DNA of 64,000 nt from Actinoplanes ianthinogenes (GCF_018324205.1 NZ_AP023356.1:6697501-6761500); one strand, 5' to 3'; positions 1-9,307 are shown, counted from the stretch's first letter. Notes: generated by a model not told the origin, from the sequence alone. Made by a program: numbers and translations.

Positions 1-123
1 ATCGCGAACACCTACAAGTGGACCTCCACGGGTGAGCTCGACCCGACCCTGATCAAGGTCTGGGCGTTCAAGTTCGACGCGTCCGGCGAGGAGAAGGCGG
101 ACGTGGAGATCAAGGTCTCCTGA
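1..123 (+). CDS. livK: Branched-chain amino-acid ABC transporter, substrate-binding protein (C-terminal fragment)
   Basis: The window opens inside a reading frame that runs 40 codons to a TGA. It ends in a lysine- and acid-rich strand (VWAFKFDASGEEKADVEIK). Tails of this kind are usual in LivK/LivJ periplasmic-type binding proteins, which deliver leucine, isoleucine and valine to a LivHMGF complex. The call rests mainly on context: livH, livM, livG and livF follow in the same direction. The N-terminal signal and ligand domains are off the left edge, so substrate preference cannot be read here. Confidence 0.75.
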   Translation: MANTYKWTSTGELDPTLIKVWAFKFDASGEEKADVEIKVS

Positions 124-151
124 TCTCTCGGCGGTAACTCTCTGTGTGGCC

Positions 152-180
152 GGTGTGGCCGGATGATCTCCGGCCACACC
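152..180 (+). terminator. Stem-loop between livK and livH
   Basis: An exact 11-bp inverted repeat (GGTGTGGCCGG with its complement) encloses a 7-nt loop. A short run of four T lies about 10 nt downstream. The hairpin sits between the binding-protein gene and the permease gene. That is the usual place for a partial terminator or 3'-end stabiliser that leaves more binding protein than membrane components. It has no strong U tract, so read-through into livH is expected. Confidence 0.6.
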
Positions 181-205
181 GACCTCGTCGTTTTGGAGCC
201 CTCTT

Positions 206-1156
206 GTGAATTTCTCCGGTCTGATCCAAGACTTCGGGCCGCTGACGATCACCGGCCTGGAGCAGGGTGCCATCATCGCCCTGTTCGCCCTGGGCTACAC
301 CCTGGTCTACGGCGTCCTTCGGCTGATCAACTTCGCCCACTCCGAAGTCTTCCTCCTCGGCACCTACGCCGCCCTGATCTCCTGGGGCTGGTTCGGCCTG
401 GACCAGAACTCGGCCACCCCCTCGGTCGGCGCAGTCCTCGGTTACCTGGTCCTCGGCATGATCGCCGCGATCGTCATCTCCGGCGTCACCGCGCTCGCGG
501 TGGAGGTCGTCGCGTACCGGCCGCTGCGTAAGCGCAACGCGCCGCCCCTCGCCTTCCTGATCACCGCGATCGGCGCCTCGCTGGTCATCTCCGAGGTGGT
601 CGGCGTGGTGACGCACCGCAACCCGCGGGGCGTCCCGCCGCTGATCAAGCCCTCGACGGTGTTCAGCATCGGCAACATGCAGGTCTCCAACCTGCAGATC
701 CTGATCATCGGGCTGGCCCTGGTGATGATGTTCGCGCTGGACCGCTTCATCAACGGGTCCCGGCTCGGCCGCGGCATCCGTGCCGTCGCGCAGAACCCGG
801 ACAGCGCCGCCCTGATGGGCGTCAACAAGTCCCGGGTCATCGCCCTGGTCTTCCTGCTCGGTGGCCTGATGGCCGGCATCGCCGCGGTGATGTACGACCT
901 GAAGGTCGGCGTGACCAAGTACGACGCGGGCTTCCTGCTGGGCATCGAAGCGTTCACCGCGGCCGTGCTCGGCGGCATCGGCAACCTGCGGGGCGCGCTG
1001 CTCGGCGGCCTCCTGCTCGGCCTGTTGCAGAACTACGCGGCCGGACTCTTCGGCACCCAGTGGCTGCACCTCGCGTCGTTCGTGGCCCTGGTGCTGATCC
1101 TGCTGTTCCGCCCGACCGGTCTGCTGGGCGAGTCTCTGGGGAGGGCGCGCGCATGA
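206..1156 (+). CDS. livH: Branched-chain amino-acid ABC transporter permease LivH
   Basis: This 316-residue integral membrane protein has about eight hydrophobic segments and is a LivH-family permease. It forms the membrane channel with LivM for branched-chain amino acids. The family block EVVAYRPLRKRNAPPLAF lies near residues 95-115. The cytoplasmic EAA-like loop that docks the ATPases (AVAQNPDSAALMGVN) lies near residues 190-210. The start is a GTG directly after the intercistronic stem-loop, with GGAG about 10 nt upstream. The stop overlaps the livM start in an ATGA, which implies translational coupling. Confidence 0.92.
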   Translation: MNFSGLIQDFGPLTITGLEQGAIIALFALGYTLVYGVLRLINFAHSEVFLLGTYAALISWGWFGLDQNSATPSVGAVLGYLVLGMIAAIVISGVTALAVEVVAYRPLRKRNAPPLAFLITAIGASLVISEVVGVVTHRNPRGVPPLIKPSTVFSIGNMQVSNLQILIIGLALVMMFALDRFINGSRLGRGIRAVAQNPDSAALMGVNKSRVIALVFLLGGLMAGIAAVMYDLKVGVTKYDAGFLLGIEAFTAAVLGGIGNLRGALLGGLLLGLLQNYAAGLFGTQWLHLASFVALVLILLFRPTGLLGESLGRARA

Positions 1157-2277
1157 GTGCCATCGCTGAAAAGCCGGCCGCCGGAAGCGGCAAGAGCAGC
1201 CGCCAGCTGCGCGGGTGGCTGGGCCGTCAGCCCGCCCCGGTGCGCTGGCTGGTGATCATCGCGTTCGTCGCGGCGGCGTACCTGCTGCCGTACGTCGGTG
1301 AGGTCCCGCTGATCGGCCCGCAGATCGTCACCACCGGCGTGGACTGGTCCACCGTCCTGTTCGAGATGTCGTACTACGTGCTGCTGGCCCTCGGCCTGAA
1401 CGTGGTGGTCGGCTTCGCCGGTCTGCTCGACCTGGGCTACGTCGGCTTCTTCGCCGTCGGCGCCTATGTCACCGCCCTGCTCACCTCGCCGGACAGCGTC
1501 CTGCACACCCAGTACGGCTGGGTGGTCGCGATCCCGGCCGCGCTGGCCGTGACGATGCTGGCCGGTGTCCTGCTGGGCTGGCCGACGCTGCGGCTGCGGG
1601 GCGACTACCTGGCGATCGTGACGCTCGGGTTCGCCGAGATCATCCGGATCATCGCCACCAGCGCCACCTGGGCCCGCGGTGACCGCGGTTTCTCCAGCAT
1701 CCCGCACCCGCCGGGCAAGACGTCCGACGGCACCCCGATCTTCGGGGTCACCGACGCCATCCCGTACTTCTGGCTCGGCCTGACCGTGGTGATCGTGATC
1801 GTCTTCGGTGTCCGCAACCTCGACCGCAGCCGGGTCGGCCGCTCGTGGCTCGCGATCCGTGAGGACGAGGAGGCCGCCGAGATCATGGGTGTCCGGACGA
1901 TCAAGTTCAAGCTGTGGGCGTTCGCCATCGGCGCGTTCATCGGCGGCCTGGGCGGCGTGATGTTCGCCGGCGAGACCGGCTTCATCAACTCGCAGACGTT
2001 CATCCTGCAGTTCTCGATCCTGGTGCTGGCCGGCGTGGTCATGGGTGGCTCCGGCAACATCGCCGGCGCGATCCTGGGTGGCGCGCTGATCTCGTACATC
2101 CCGAACCGGCTCCGGGGCATCCAGGGCCCGTTCGACACCGACCTGTACGAGTACCGGTTCGCGCTGTTCGGCGCGATGATCATCTTGATCATGGTGCTGC
2201 GGCCGCAGGGCCTGATCCCGAGCAGGCGGCGCGCGATGGAGCTCAAGGACCGCGAGAAGGAGGCTGCGCCGCAATGA
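1153..2277 (+). CDS. livM: Branched-chain amino-acid ABC transporter permease LivM
   Basis: This is the second permease of the branched-chain importer, about 374 residues from the ATG that overlaps the livH stop. An upstream in-frame extension exists but would run deep into livH. After a basic N-terminal stretch come about nine membrane spans. The LivM signature loop (RSWLAIREDEEAAEIMG) lies near residues 231-247 and contacts LivG/LivF. The C-terminus is charged. The stop overlaps the livG start in another ATGA, so livH, livM, livG and livF form one tightly coupled operon. Confidence 0.92.
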   Translation: MSAIAEKPAAGSGKSSRQLRGWLGRQPAPVRWLVIIAFVAAAYLLPYVGEVPLIGPQIVTTGVDWSTVLFEMSYYVLLALGLNVVVGFAGLLDLGYVGFFAVGAYVTALLTSPDSVLHTQYGWVVAIPAALAVTMLAGVLLGWPTLRLRGDYLAIVTLGFAEIIRIIATSATWARGDRGFSSIPHPPGKTSDGTPIFGVTDAIPYFWLGLTVVIVIVFGVRNLDRSRVGRSWLAIREDEEAAEIMGVRTIKFKLWAFAIGAFIGGLGGVMFAGETGFINSQTFILQFSILVLAGVVMGGSGNIAGAILGGALISYIPNRLRGIQGPFDTDLYEYRFALFGAMIILIMVLRPQGLIPSRRRAMELKDREKEAAPQ

Positions 2278-3170
2278 GCGAGCCACACATCGAGACTCCG
2301 GAGGAGCTCGACCGCTTCAGCGCGGGCCCGGTGGACGAGGCCGCCTCGACGGGGCCGGAATCCGACGCGGCGCCGGCGGGTAAGTCGGCGCCGGACAGCG
2401 ACGTGCTGCTGGAGATGGACAACGTCACGCTCCGCTTCGGCGGCGTGGTGGCGCTGAACGGGATCAGCTTCGCGCTGCGCAAGGGCGAGATCTTCGGCCT
2501 GATCGGCCCGAACGGCGCCGGCAAGACCACCTGCTTCAACGCGATGACCGGTGTCTACCGGCCGACCAGCGGGCAGATCCGGTTCCAGGGCCAGTCGCTG
2601 ATCGGCAAGAAGAAGCACGAGATCACCCGCGGCGGGATCGCCCGGACGTTCCAGAACGTCCGGCTGTTCCCGGAGATGACCGCGCTGGAGAACGTGATGG
2701 TGGGCGCCGACGCCCACTTCAAGACCAGTGTGATCAGCGCGCTGTTCCGCCTGCCGCGGTTCTGGCGGGAGGAGCGCGAGGGCCGGGCCAAGTCGATGGA
2801 GCTGCTCCGCTTCGTCGGCATCGAGCACCGGGCCGGCGAGGTCAGCCGGAACCTCTCCTACGGCGAGCAGCGCCGGCTGGAGATCGCCCGGGCGCTGGCC
2901 ACCAACCCGACCCTGCTCTGCCTGGACGAGCCGGCCGCCGGCTTCAACCCGGCGGAGAAGGAGGACCTGCTCGGCCTGATCCGGAAGATCCGGGACACCG
3001 GCGTCACCGTGCTGCTGATCGAGCACGACATGCGCCTGGTGATGGGCGTGACCGACCGGATCGTGGTGCTCGAGTTCGGCAAGAAGATCGCCGAGGGCAC
3101 GCCGGCCGAGGTGCGCGACAACCCGGCGGTCATCGCCGCTTACCTGGGGGTGCCCACCGATGCTGCTTGA
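2274..3170 (+). CDS. livG: Branched-chain amino-acid ABC transporter ATP-binding protein LivG
   Basis: This 298-residue ATPase powers the LivH/LivM channel. A poorly conserved acidic N-terminal extension of about 45 residues comes before the ABC domain. Walker A is GPNGAGKTT (residues 78-86), the signature is LSYGEQ (194-199), and Walker B ends in D218-E219. The motif FNPAEKEDL downstream of Walker B is typical of LivG rather than LivF. The start is the ATG overlapping the livM stop. The acidic extension is unusual for LivG and could be an actinobacterial lineage feature. Confidence 0.9.
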   Translation: MSEPHIETPEELDRFSAGPVDEAASTGPESDAAPAGKSAPDSDVLLEMDNVTLRFGGVVALNGISFALRKGEIFGLIGPNGAGKTTCFNAMTGVYRPTSGQIRFQGQSLIGKKKHEITRGGIARTFQNVRLFPEMTALENVMVGADAHFKTSVISALFRLPRFWREEREGRAKSMELLRFVGIEHRAGEVSRNLSYGEQRRLEIARALATNPTLLCLDEPAAGFNPAEKEDLLGLIRKIRDTGVTVLLIEHDMRLVMGVTDRIVVLEFGKKIAEGTPAEVRDNPAVIAAYLGVPTDAA

Positions 3171-3870
3171 GCTGAAGGACGTCACGCTGCTGTACGGGCG
3201 GATCCAGGCCCTGCACGGCATCAGCCTGACCGTCGGCCAGGGCGAGATCGTGGCCCTGATCGGCGCCAACGGCGCCGGCAAGACCACCACGATGAAGGCC
3301 ATCTCCGGCCTGCGCCCGATCGCCCAGGGCTCGATCGTCTTCGACGGTCAGGACATCACCAAGATGCGCGCCGACCTGCGGGTGGTGCGCGGGGTGTCCC
3401 AGTCGCCCGAGGGCCGGGGCGTCTTCCCGGGCATGACCGTCCGGGAGAACCTCGACATGGGCGCCTACACCCGGCGCAACAAGGCCGAGATCGCCCAGGA
3501 CATGGACCGGGTGTTCACCCTGTTCCCGCGGCTCAAGGAGCGCGAGAAGCAGAGCAGCGGCACGCTCTCCGGCGGCGAGCAGCAGATGCTCGCGGTCGGC
3601 CGGGCGCTGATGAGCCGCCCCAAGCTGCTCCTGCTCGACGAGCCCTCGATGGGCCTCGCGCCGATGCTGATCCAGCAGATCTTCGACATCATCGTGGAGA
3701 TCAACCAGCAGGGCACGACCGTGCTGCTGGTGGAACAGAACGCGCAGCAGGCACTCTCCCGGGCGCACCGCGCGTACGTTCTGGAGACGGGCCGGATCGT
3801 CAAGGAGGGCACCGGACAGGACCTCCTGACCGACCCCGCGGTCAAGGACGCCTACCTCGGCGTCGCCTGA
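3160..3870 (+). CDS. livF: Branched-chain amino-acid ABC transporter ATP-binding protein LivF
   Basis: This is the second ATPase of the importer, 236 residues, which is normal LivF length. Walker A is GANGAGKTT (residues 35-43), the signature is LSGGEQQ (from 136), and Walker B is D160-E161 followed by PSMGLAP, which is characteristic of LivF. Its ATG lies 11 bases inside the end of livG. No terminator hairpin separates it from the following solute-binding protein 28 nt downstream, so the second importer may be co-transcribed. Confidence 0.92.
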   Translation: MLLELKDVTLLYGRIQALHGISLTVGQGEIVALIGANGAGKTTTMKAISGLRPIAQGSIVFDGQDITKMRADLRVVRGVSQSPEGRGVFPGMTVRENLDMGAYTRRNKAEIAQDMDRVFTLFPRLKEREKQSSGTLSGGEQQMLAVGRALMSRPKLLLLDEPSMGLAPMLIQQIFDIIVEINQQGTTVLLVEQNAQQALSRAHRAYVLETGRIVKEGTGQDLLTDPAVKDAYLGVA

Positions 3871-3898
3871 TTTCCTCGCACACCCCTTAGGAGTACCC

Positions 3899-4798
3899 AT
3901 GTTCCGCATCACCCCCGGCCGGCGGGCGATCCTCGGCGTGGCCGTGGCGGCGGCGCTGACCGTGTCGCTGTCCGCCTGTGGCGAGGAGTCCGACACCGGC
4001 AGCACCGGTACCGCGCCGAGCGCGGCCGCCGACACCTCGCTCGCCGACAAGGTCCCCGCGAGCATCAAGTCGGCCGGCAAGCTGGTCATCGGCACCGACT
4101 CGACGTACGCCCCCAGCGAGTTCATCGACACCGACGGCAAGACGATCATCGGTTTCGACGTGGACCTGTTCAACGCGGTCGGCCAGAAGCTGGGCCTTAA
4201 GACCGAGTGGCAGACCGCCAAGTTCGACAGCATCATCCCGGGCGTCGGCAGCGGCAAGTACAACGTCGGCGTCTCGTCCTTCACGATCAACGCGGACCGG
4301 CTGAAGGAGGTCAACATGATCTCCTACTTCTCCGCGGGCACCCAGTGGGCGGCCAAGACCGGCGCCACGATCAACCCGGACGACGCCTGCGGCAAGAAGA
4401 TCGCGGTGCAGACCTCCACGGTGCAGGCCGACGACATCGCGGCCCGGTCGAAGAAGTGCACCGAGGCCGGCAAGGCGAAGATCACCATCGACCAGTACCA
4501 GGCCCAGTCGGACGCCACCAACGCCGTGGTGACCGGCAAGGACGAGGCCATGCTGGCCGACTCCCCGGTGACGGCGTACGCGGTCAAGCAGACCGCCGGC
4601 CAGCTCGCCCTGCTCGGTGACATCTACGACTCCGCGCCGTACGGCTACGCCGTCGGCAAGGACCAGACCGAGTTCGCGAACGTCATCGCGGAGGCGGTCA
4701 AGGCGCTCATCGCCGACGGCACCTACAAGACGATCCTCGACAAGTGGGGCGTCGCGGCCGGTGCCATCGACGCGCCCGCGGTGAACCCGGCCTCCTGA
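3899..4798 (+). CDS. Polar amino-acid ABC transporter substrate-binding lipoprotein
   Basis: This 299-residue family-3 solute-binding protein is of the glutamine, glutamate, cystine or basic amino-acid type. The lipoprotein signal ends in the lipobox LSAC with Cys27 as the anchored residue, followed by a Ser/Thr/Ala-rich linker. The binding domain starts near residue 50 (KLVIGTDSTYAPSEF) and contains the hallmark FDVDLFNAVGQKLG. A good Shine-Dalgarno (TAGGAG) lies 8-13 nt before the ATG. Permease and ATPase genes follow directly. The exact ligand cannot be read from sequence; the position next to a liv operon gives no further clue. Confidence 0.88.
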   Translation: MFRITPGRRAILGVAVAAALTVSLSACGEESDTGSTGTAPSAAADTSLADKVPASIKSAGKLVIGTDSTYAPSEFIDTDGKTIIGFDVDLFNAVGQKLGLKTEWQTAKFDSIIPGVGSGKYNVGVSSFTINADRLKEVNMISYFSAGTQWAAKTGATINPDDACGKKIAVQTSTVQADDIAARSKKCTEAGKAKITIDQYQAQSDATNAVVTGKDEAMLADSPVTAYAVKQTAGQLALLGDIYDSAPYGYAVGKDQTEFANVIAEAVKALIADGTYKTILDKWGVAAGAIDAPAVNPAS

Positions 4799-4811
4799 TC
4801 GTCGTCCGGGA

Positions 4812-5798
4812 ATGACGCAAGAGACAGAGACCGCACGGGAACGGCCTGAGGCGATCAAGGCCGTGCCCGTGCGGCACCCCGGCAGATGGGTGATGGTCGC
4901 CGTCCTGACGGTGCTCGTCGCCATGTTCGCCCACCTGTTGCTGACCAACTCCGGGTTCCGCTGGTCGTTCATCTTCCTCGAGTACGCCCCGGGCAAGCGC
5001 GGCGTGATGTTCACCGAGCCGATCCTGCGGGGTCTGCGCGGCACGCTGCTGCTCACGTTCTTCTCGATGCTGCTCGGCATCGTGCTGGGCGTGATCATCG
5101 CGATCATGCGGCTCTCGTCGAACAAGGTGCTCTCCTCGGTGGCCTGGGTCTACACCTGGTTCTTCCGGGCCGCGCCGCGACTGGTGCTGGCGATCCTCTT
5201 CGGTAACCTCAACATCCTCTGGAGCCGGATCGGCTTCGGCTTGCCGTTCGATAAACAGATCGGCGCGCTGTTCGGCATCGACGACTTCAACGGGCAGTTC
5301 TTCAGCATCAGGTCGACCGACCTGCTCGCCGGGTTCGTGGCCGGCGTGCTCGCGCTGGGCCTGTCCGAGGCGGCCTACATGGCCGAGATCGTCCGGGCCG
5401 GCATCCAGTCGATCGACGCGGGGCAGAGCGAGGCGGCGGTGGCCCTGGGCATGTCCCGTGGCCAGGTGCTGCGCCGGGTGGTGCTGCCGCAGGCGATGCG
5501 GGTGATCGTGCCGCCGACCGGCAACGAGATCATCGCGATGGTCAAGGACACCTCACTGGTGGCCTACGTCCCGGTGGCCACGGAGCTGTTCTTCCAGATC
5601 CAGCAGGTCGAGGCCCGTACCTTCGTGGTCCTGCCCAGCCTGGTCGCCGCCCTGATCTGGTATCTGATCATCTGCAGCGTGCTGATGATCGGCCAGTACT
5701 TCGTGGAACGGCACTTCGGCAAGGGGTACGGCGCGGCCGGCAAGGCCAAGCAGCGGCTCCGGGACATCCAGGTCGAGCAGGGCGGGCGGATCACATGA
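4812..5798 (+). CDS. Polar amino-acid ABC transporter permease (HisM/GlnP type)
   Basis: This 328-residue membrane protein has an N-terminal cytoplasmic segment of about 25 residues and then five or six spans. It carries a textbook EAA loop from about residue 186 (EAAYMAEIVRAGIQSID, then GQSEAAVALGMS) that docks the ATPase. It is longer than the roughly 220 residues of simple HisM proteins because of an extra N-terminal span and a loop around residues 145-165. Only one permease gene is present, so it probably acts as a homodimer. The stop overlaps the ATPase start in ATGA. Confidence 0.88.
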   Translation: MTQETETARERPEAIKAVPVRHPGRWVMVAVLTVLVAMFAHLLLTNSGFRWSFIFLEYAPGKRGVMFTEPILRGLRGTLLLTFFSMLLGIVLGVIIAIMRLSSNKVLSSVAWVYTWFFRAAPRLVLAILFGNLNILWSRIGFGLPFDKQIGALFGIDDFNGQFFSIRSTDLLAGFVAGVLALGLSEAAYMAEIVRAGIQSIDAGQSEAAVALGMSRGQVLRRVVLPQAMRVIVPPTGNEIIAMVKDTSLVAYVPVATELFFQIQQVEARTFVVLPSLVAALIWYLIICSVLMIGQYFVERHFGKGYGAAGKAKQRLRDIQVEQGGRIT

Positions 5799-6556
5799 CC
5801 GAGATGGTGAAGGCGGAGAACGTCCACAAGTACTTCGGCTCGCTCGAGGTGCTCAAGGGTGTCGACCTGACCGTGCCGTCCGGCGGCGTGAGCTGCGTGC
5901 TCGGCCCGTCCGGGTCGGGCAAGTCGACGTTCCTGCGCTGCATCAACCACCTGGAGAAACTCAACGCCGGCCGGATCATGGTCGACGGCGAGCTGGTCGG
6001 TTATCGCGAGCGCGGCGGCAAGCTGCACGAGATGAACGAGCGGGACATCGCCAAGCAGCGGCAGTCGATCGGCATGGTGTTCCAGCGGTTCAACCTCTTC
6101 CCGCACATGACCGTCCTGGACAACGTCATGGAGGCGCCCTGCCGGGTGAAGCGGGAGAGCCGCGCCGAGGTCCGGGACCGGGCCCTGGCGCTGCTCGACC
6201 GGGTGGGCCTGGCCGAGAAGGTGGAGAACTACCCCGGTCAGCTCTCCGGTGGCCAGCAGCAGCGGGTGGCGATCGCCCGGGCCCTGGCCATGCGGCCCAA
6301 GGTGATGCTCTTCGACGAGCCGACCAGCGCCCTCGACCCGGAGCTGGTCGGTGAGGTGCTCGAGGTGATGAAGGGTCTGGCCCGGGACGGGATGACGATG
6401 ATCGTGGTGACCCACGAGATCGGTTTCGCCCGGGAGGTGGCCGACGAGGTGGTCTTCATGGACGGCGGGGTCGTCGTCGAGAAGGGCCGGCCGGACGAGG
6501 TCATCGCGAATCCGCAGCAGGAACGCACCAAGGCGTTCCTGAGCAAGGTGCTGTAA
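5795..6556 (+). CDS. Polar amino-acid ABC transporter ATP-binding protein (GlnQ type)
   Basis: This 253-residue ATPase energises the preceding permease. Walker A is GPSGSGKST (residues 37-45), the signature is LSGGQQQR (from 150), and Walker B is D174-E175 followed by PTSALDPELV, the usual GlnQ/HisP ending. A small insertion near residues 70-82 (ERGGKLHEMNERD) is common in actinobacterial members. It is the last gene of the transporter unit. No clear terminator follows; the polA promoter begins 24 nt after the stop. Confidence 0.9.
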   Translation: MTEMVKAENVHKYFGSLEVLKGVDLTVPSGGVSCVLGPSGSGKSTFLRCINHLEKLNAGRIMVDGELVGYRERGGKLHEMNERDIAKQRQSIGMVFQRFNLFPHMTVLDNVMEAPCRVKRESRAEVRDRALALLDRVGLAEKVENYPGQLSGGQQQRVAIARALAMRPKVMLFDEPTSALDPELVGEVLEVMKGLARDGMTMIVVTHEIGFAREVADEVVFMDGGVVVEKGRPDEVIANPQQERTKAFLSKVL

Positions 6557-6579
6557 GGCGGGCGGGGCGGTCGCCGTTT

Positions 6580-6602
6580 CTGTCGTACCCCGGGACTAGA
6601 GT
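6580..6602 (+). promoter_or_regulatory. DNA-damage (PafBC-type) promoter of polA
   Basis: The sequence reads CTGTCGTAC, exactly 8 nt, then TAGAGT. This fits the published actinobacterial RecA-independent damage promoter (tTGTCRgtg, N8, TAnnnT) at all key positions. The -10 ends 8 nt before the GTG of polA, so transcription should start at or next to the start codon, giving a leaderless mRNA. The same element precedes uvrB, uvrA and uvrC in this window. Confidence 0.75.
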
Positions 6603-6610
6603 TCCTGGAC

Positions 6611-9307
6611 GTGAGTGACGACGCGACGACCCCCCGCCTGCTGCTGCTAGACGGTCATTCGCTGGCCTACCGGGCGTATTTCGCCCTGCCCGTGGAGAAT
6701 TTCTCGACGGCCACCGGCCAGCACACCAACGCGGTGTTCGGCTTCACGTCGATGCTCATCAACATGCTGCGCGACGAGAAGCCGACCCACATCGTGGTCT
6801 CCTTCGACCTCTCCCGGAAATCCTTCCGCACCGAGAAGTACGCGGACTACAAGGCCGGCCGCTCGGAGACCCCGGCGCCGTTCCAGGGCCAGGTCAGCCT
6901 GATCCAGGAGGTCCTGGAGGCGCTGCGCATCCCGGTGGTGACCAAGGAGAACTACGAGGCCGACGACGTCATCGCGACGCTGGCGACGCAGGCCCGCGCG
7001 GCCGGCATGGAGGTGATCATCTCCTCCGGTGACCGGGACGCGTTCCAGCTCGCCGAGGAGCACGTCACCATCCTCTACCCGGTCCGCGGCGTCTCCGAGG
7101 TCTGGCGGATGACCCCCGAGGCCATCGAGGCGAAGTATTTCGTCCCCCCGTCGCGCTATCGGGACAAGGCCGCCCTGGTCGGCGAGTCCAGCGACAACCT
7201 GACCGGCGTGCCCGGCGTCGGCGACAAGACCGCCGCCAAGTGGATCAATGAGTACGGCGGCCTGGACGGCGTCATCGCGAACGTCGACAAGATCAAGGGC
7301 AAGGCCGGCGAGAGCCTGCGCGCCCACCTCGCCGAGGTCATGCGCAACTACGAGCTCAACGCGCTGATCCGCGACCTGGAGCTGCCGCTGCGGCCGGAGG
7401 ACGTGCGCTGGCACGGCTGGGACCGCGAGGCCGTGCACCAGTTGTTCGACGCCCTCGAGTTCCGGGTGCTCCGCGAGCGGCTCTACTCCTACCTCGAGGC
7501 CGTCGAGCCCGAGGCCGAGTCCGGCTTCGACCTGGCCGGGCAGGTGCTGCGGGCCGGCGAGGTGGCCGGCTGGCTCACCGAGCACGCCGCGGCCGCCCCG
7601 GTCGGTCTCGCCGTCACCGGCTCCTTCGGCCGCGGCACCGGCCAGGTGACCGGCATCGCGGTGGCCACCGGCAGCGGCCCGGCCGCCTGGTTCGACCCGG
7701 CCGCCCTGGACGAGACGGACGAGCGCGCGGTCGCCGCCTGGCTCGCCGACCCGGCCCGGCCCAAGGTGATCCACGACGCCAAGCCGGCCCTGCTCGCGTT
7801 CCGGGCGCACGGCTGGGCGTTCGACGGCGTCACCACCGACACTGCCCTCGCCGCCTACCTGGCGAAACCCGACCAGCGCGGCTACGACCTCACCGACCTG
7901 GCGCTGCGTTACCTCAAACGCGAGCTGAAGGTCGACGCGCCGGACGACGGCCAGCTCGCCCTCTCGTTCGACGGCGACGGCCAGGACACCGCGGCCGAGG
8001 AGGGCGTGATGCTGCGCGCCCGGGCCACCCTCGACCTGGCCGACGTGCTCACCGCCGAGCTGTCCCGGGACGGCGGCGCGTCGCAGCGCCTGCTCGCCGA
8101 GGTGGAGCTGCCGCTCGCGGTGGTGCTCGCCGAGATGGAGAGCAAGGGCATCGCCGCCGACACCGGCTACCTCTCCGAGCTGGAGGCGACCTTCGCCGCC
8201 GAGGTGAAAGCGGCCCAGCAGGCGGCGCACGAGGTGCACGGCCGGGAGTTCAACCTGGGCTCGCCCAAGCAGCTCCAGGAGATCCTCTTCGTCGAGCGCA
8301 ACCTGCCCAAGACTCGGAAGATCAAGTCGGGGTACACCACCGACGCGGACTCCCTCCAGGACCTCTTCGCGAAAACCGAGGATCCGCTGCTGGCCCACCT
8401 CCTGCGGTACCGCGACATGGCGAAACTGAAGTCGACGGTGGACGGGCTGCTCAAGTCGGTCTCCGACGACGGGCGGATCCACACCACGTTCAACCAGACG
8501 GTGGCCGCGACCGGCCGGCTGTCGTCCACCGATCCGAACCTGCAGAACATCCCGATCCGCACGGAGGAGGGCCGGCGGATCCGCCGGGCGTTCGTCGTCG
8601 GCGGCGAGTTCGAGCAGCTGATGACCGCCGACTACAGCCAGATCGAGATGCGGATCATGGCGCACCTGTCGAAGGACGAGGCGCTGATCGCGGCGTTCAA
8701 CTCCGGCGCCGACTTCCACGCCGCGACCGCCTCCTCGGTCTTCCACGTCGAGCTCGACCAGGTCACCGCCGACCAGCGCCGCAAGATCAAGGCGATGAAC
8801 TACGGCTTGGCGTACGGTCTGAGTTCGTTCGGCCTCTCCAACCAGCTGACCATCTCGAACGACGAGGCCAAGGCGCTGATGGAGGAGTACTTCCAGCGCT
8901 TCGGCGGCGTGCGCGACTACCTCAAGGCCGTGGTGCTCCAGGCCGGCAAGGACGGCTACACCGCGACCATCCTGGGCCGCCGGCGGTACCTGCCCGACCT
9001 GAGCAGCGACAACCGGCAGCGGCGGGAGATGGCCGAGCGGATGGCGCTGAACGCGCCGATCCAGGGCTCGGCCGCGGACATCATCAAGGTCGCCATGCTG
9101 AAGGTGGACGCGGCGCTGCGCTCGTCCGGGCTCTCCTCGCGGATGCTTCTCCAGGTGCACGACGAGCTGGTGTTCGAGGTGGCGCCGGGGGAGCGGGACG
9201 CGCTGGAGGAGCTGGTCCGGCGGGAGATGGGCGGGGCCTATCCGCTCTCCGTGCCGCTGGAGGTCTCGGTCGGCACCGGCCGCGACTGGAACGGCGCCGA
9301 CCACTGA
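6611..9307 (+). CDS. polA: DNA polymerase I
   Basis: This 898-residue family A polymerase does gap filling and primer removal in replication and excision repair. Residues 1-300 form the 5' nuclease (LLLDGHSLAYRAYFAL; EADDVIATLA; GVPGVGDKTAAKW). Residues about 325-500 form the 3'-5' exonuclease fold, but the metal-binding DxE of its first motif is absent (VGLAVTGSFG near 330), so proofreading is probably lost. The polymerase domain has motif A with D674 (DYSQIEMRI), the O helix from R723 to Y735 (RRKIKAMNYGLAYG) and motif C with D851 (QVHDELVFEV). The O helix carries Tyr731 where most bacterial enzymes have Phe. The GTG start lies just behind the damage-type promoter. Confidence 0.97.
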   Translation: MSDDATTPRLLLLDGHSLAYRAYFALPVENFSTATGQHTNAVFGFTSMLINMLRDEKPTHIVVSFDLSRKSFRTEKYADYKAGRSETPAPFQGQVSLIQEVLEALRIPVVTKENYEADDVIATLATQARAAGMEVIISSGDRDAFQLAEEHVTILYPVRGVSEVWRMTPEAIEAKYFVPPSRYRDKAALVGESSDNLTGVPGVGDKTAAKWINEYGGLDGVIANVDKIKGKAGESLRAHLAEVMRNYELNALIRDLELPLRPEDVRWHGWDREAVHQLFDALEFRVLRERLYSYLEAVEPEAESGFDLAGQVLRAGEVAGWLTEHAAAAPVGLAVTGSFGRGTGQVTGIAVATGSGPAAWFDPAALDETDERAVAAWLADPARPKVIHDAKPALLAFRAHGWAFDGVTTDTALAAYLAKPDQRGYDLTDLALRYLKRELKVDAPDDGQLALSFDGDGQDTAAEEGVMLRARATLDLADVLTAELSRDGGASQRLLAEVELPLAVVLAEMESKGIAADTGYLSELEATFAAEVKAAQQAAHEVHGREFNLGSPKQLQEILFVERNLPKTRKIKSGYTTDADSLQDLFAKTEDPLLAHLLRYRDMAKLKSTVDGLLKSVSDDGRIHTTFNQTVAATGRLSSTDPNLQNIPIRTEEGRRIRRAFVVGGEFEQLMTADYSQIEMRIMAHLSKDEALIAAFNSGADFHAATASSVFHVELDQVTADQRRKIKAMNYGLAYGLSSFGLSNQLTISNDEAKALMEEYFQRFGGVRDYLKAVVLQAGKDGYTATILGRRRYLPDLSSDNRQRREMAERMALNAPIQGSAADIIKVAMLKVDAALRSSGLSSRMLLQVHDELVFEVAPGERDALEELVRREMGGAYPLSVPLEVSVGTGRDWNGADH

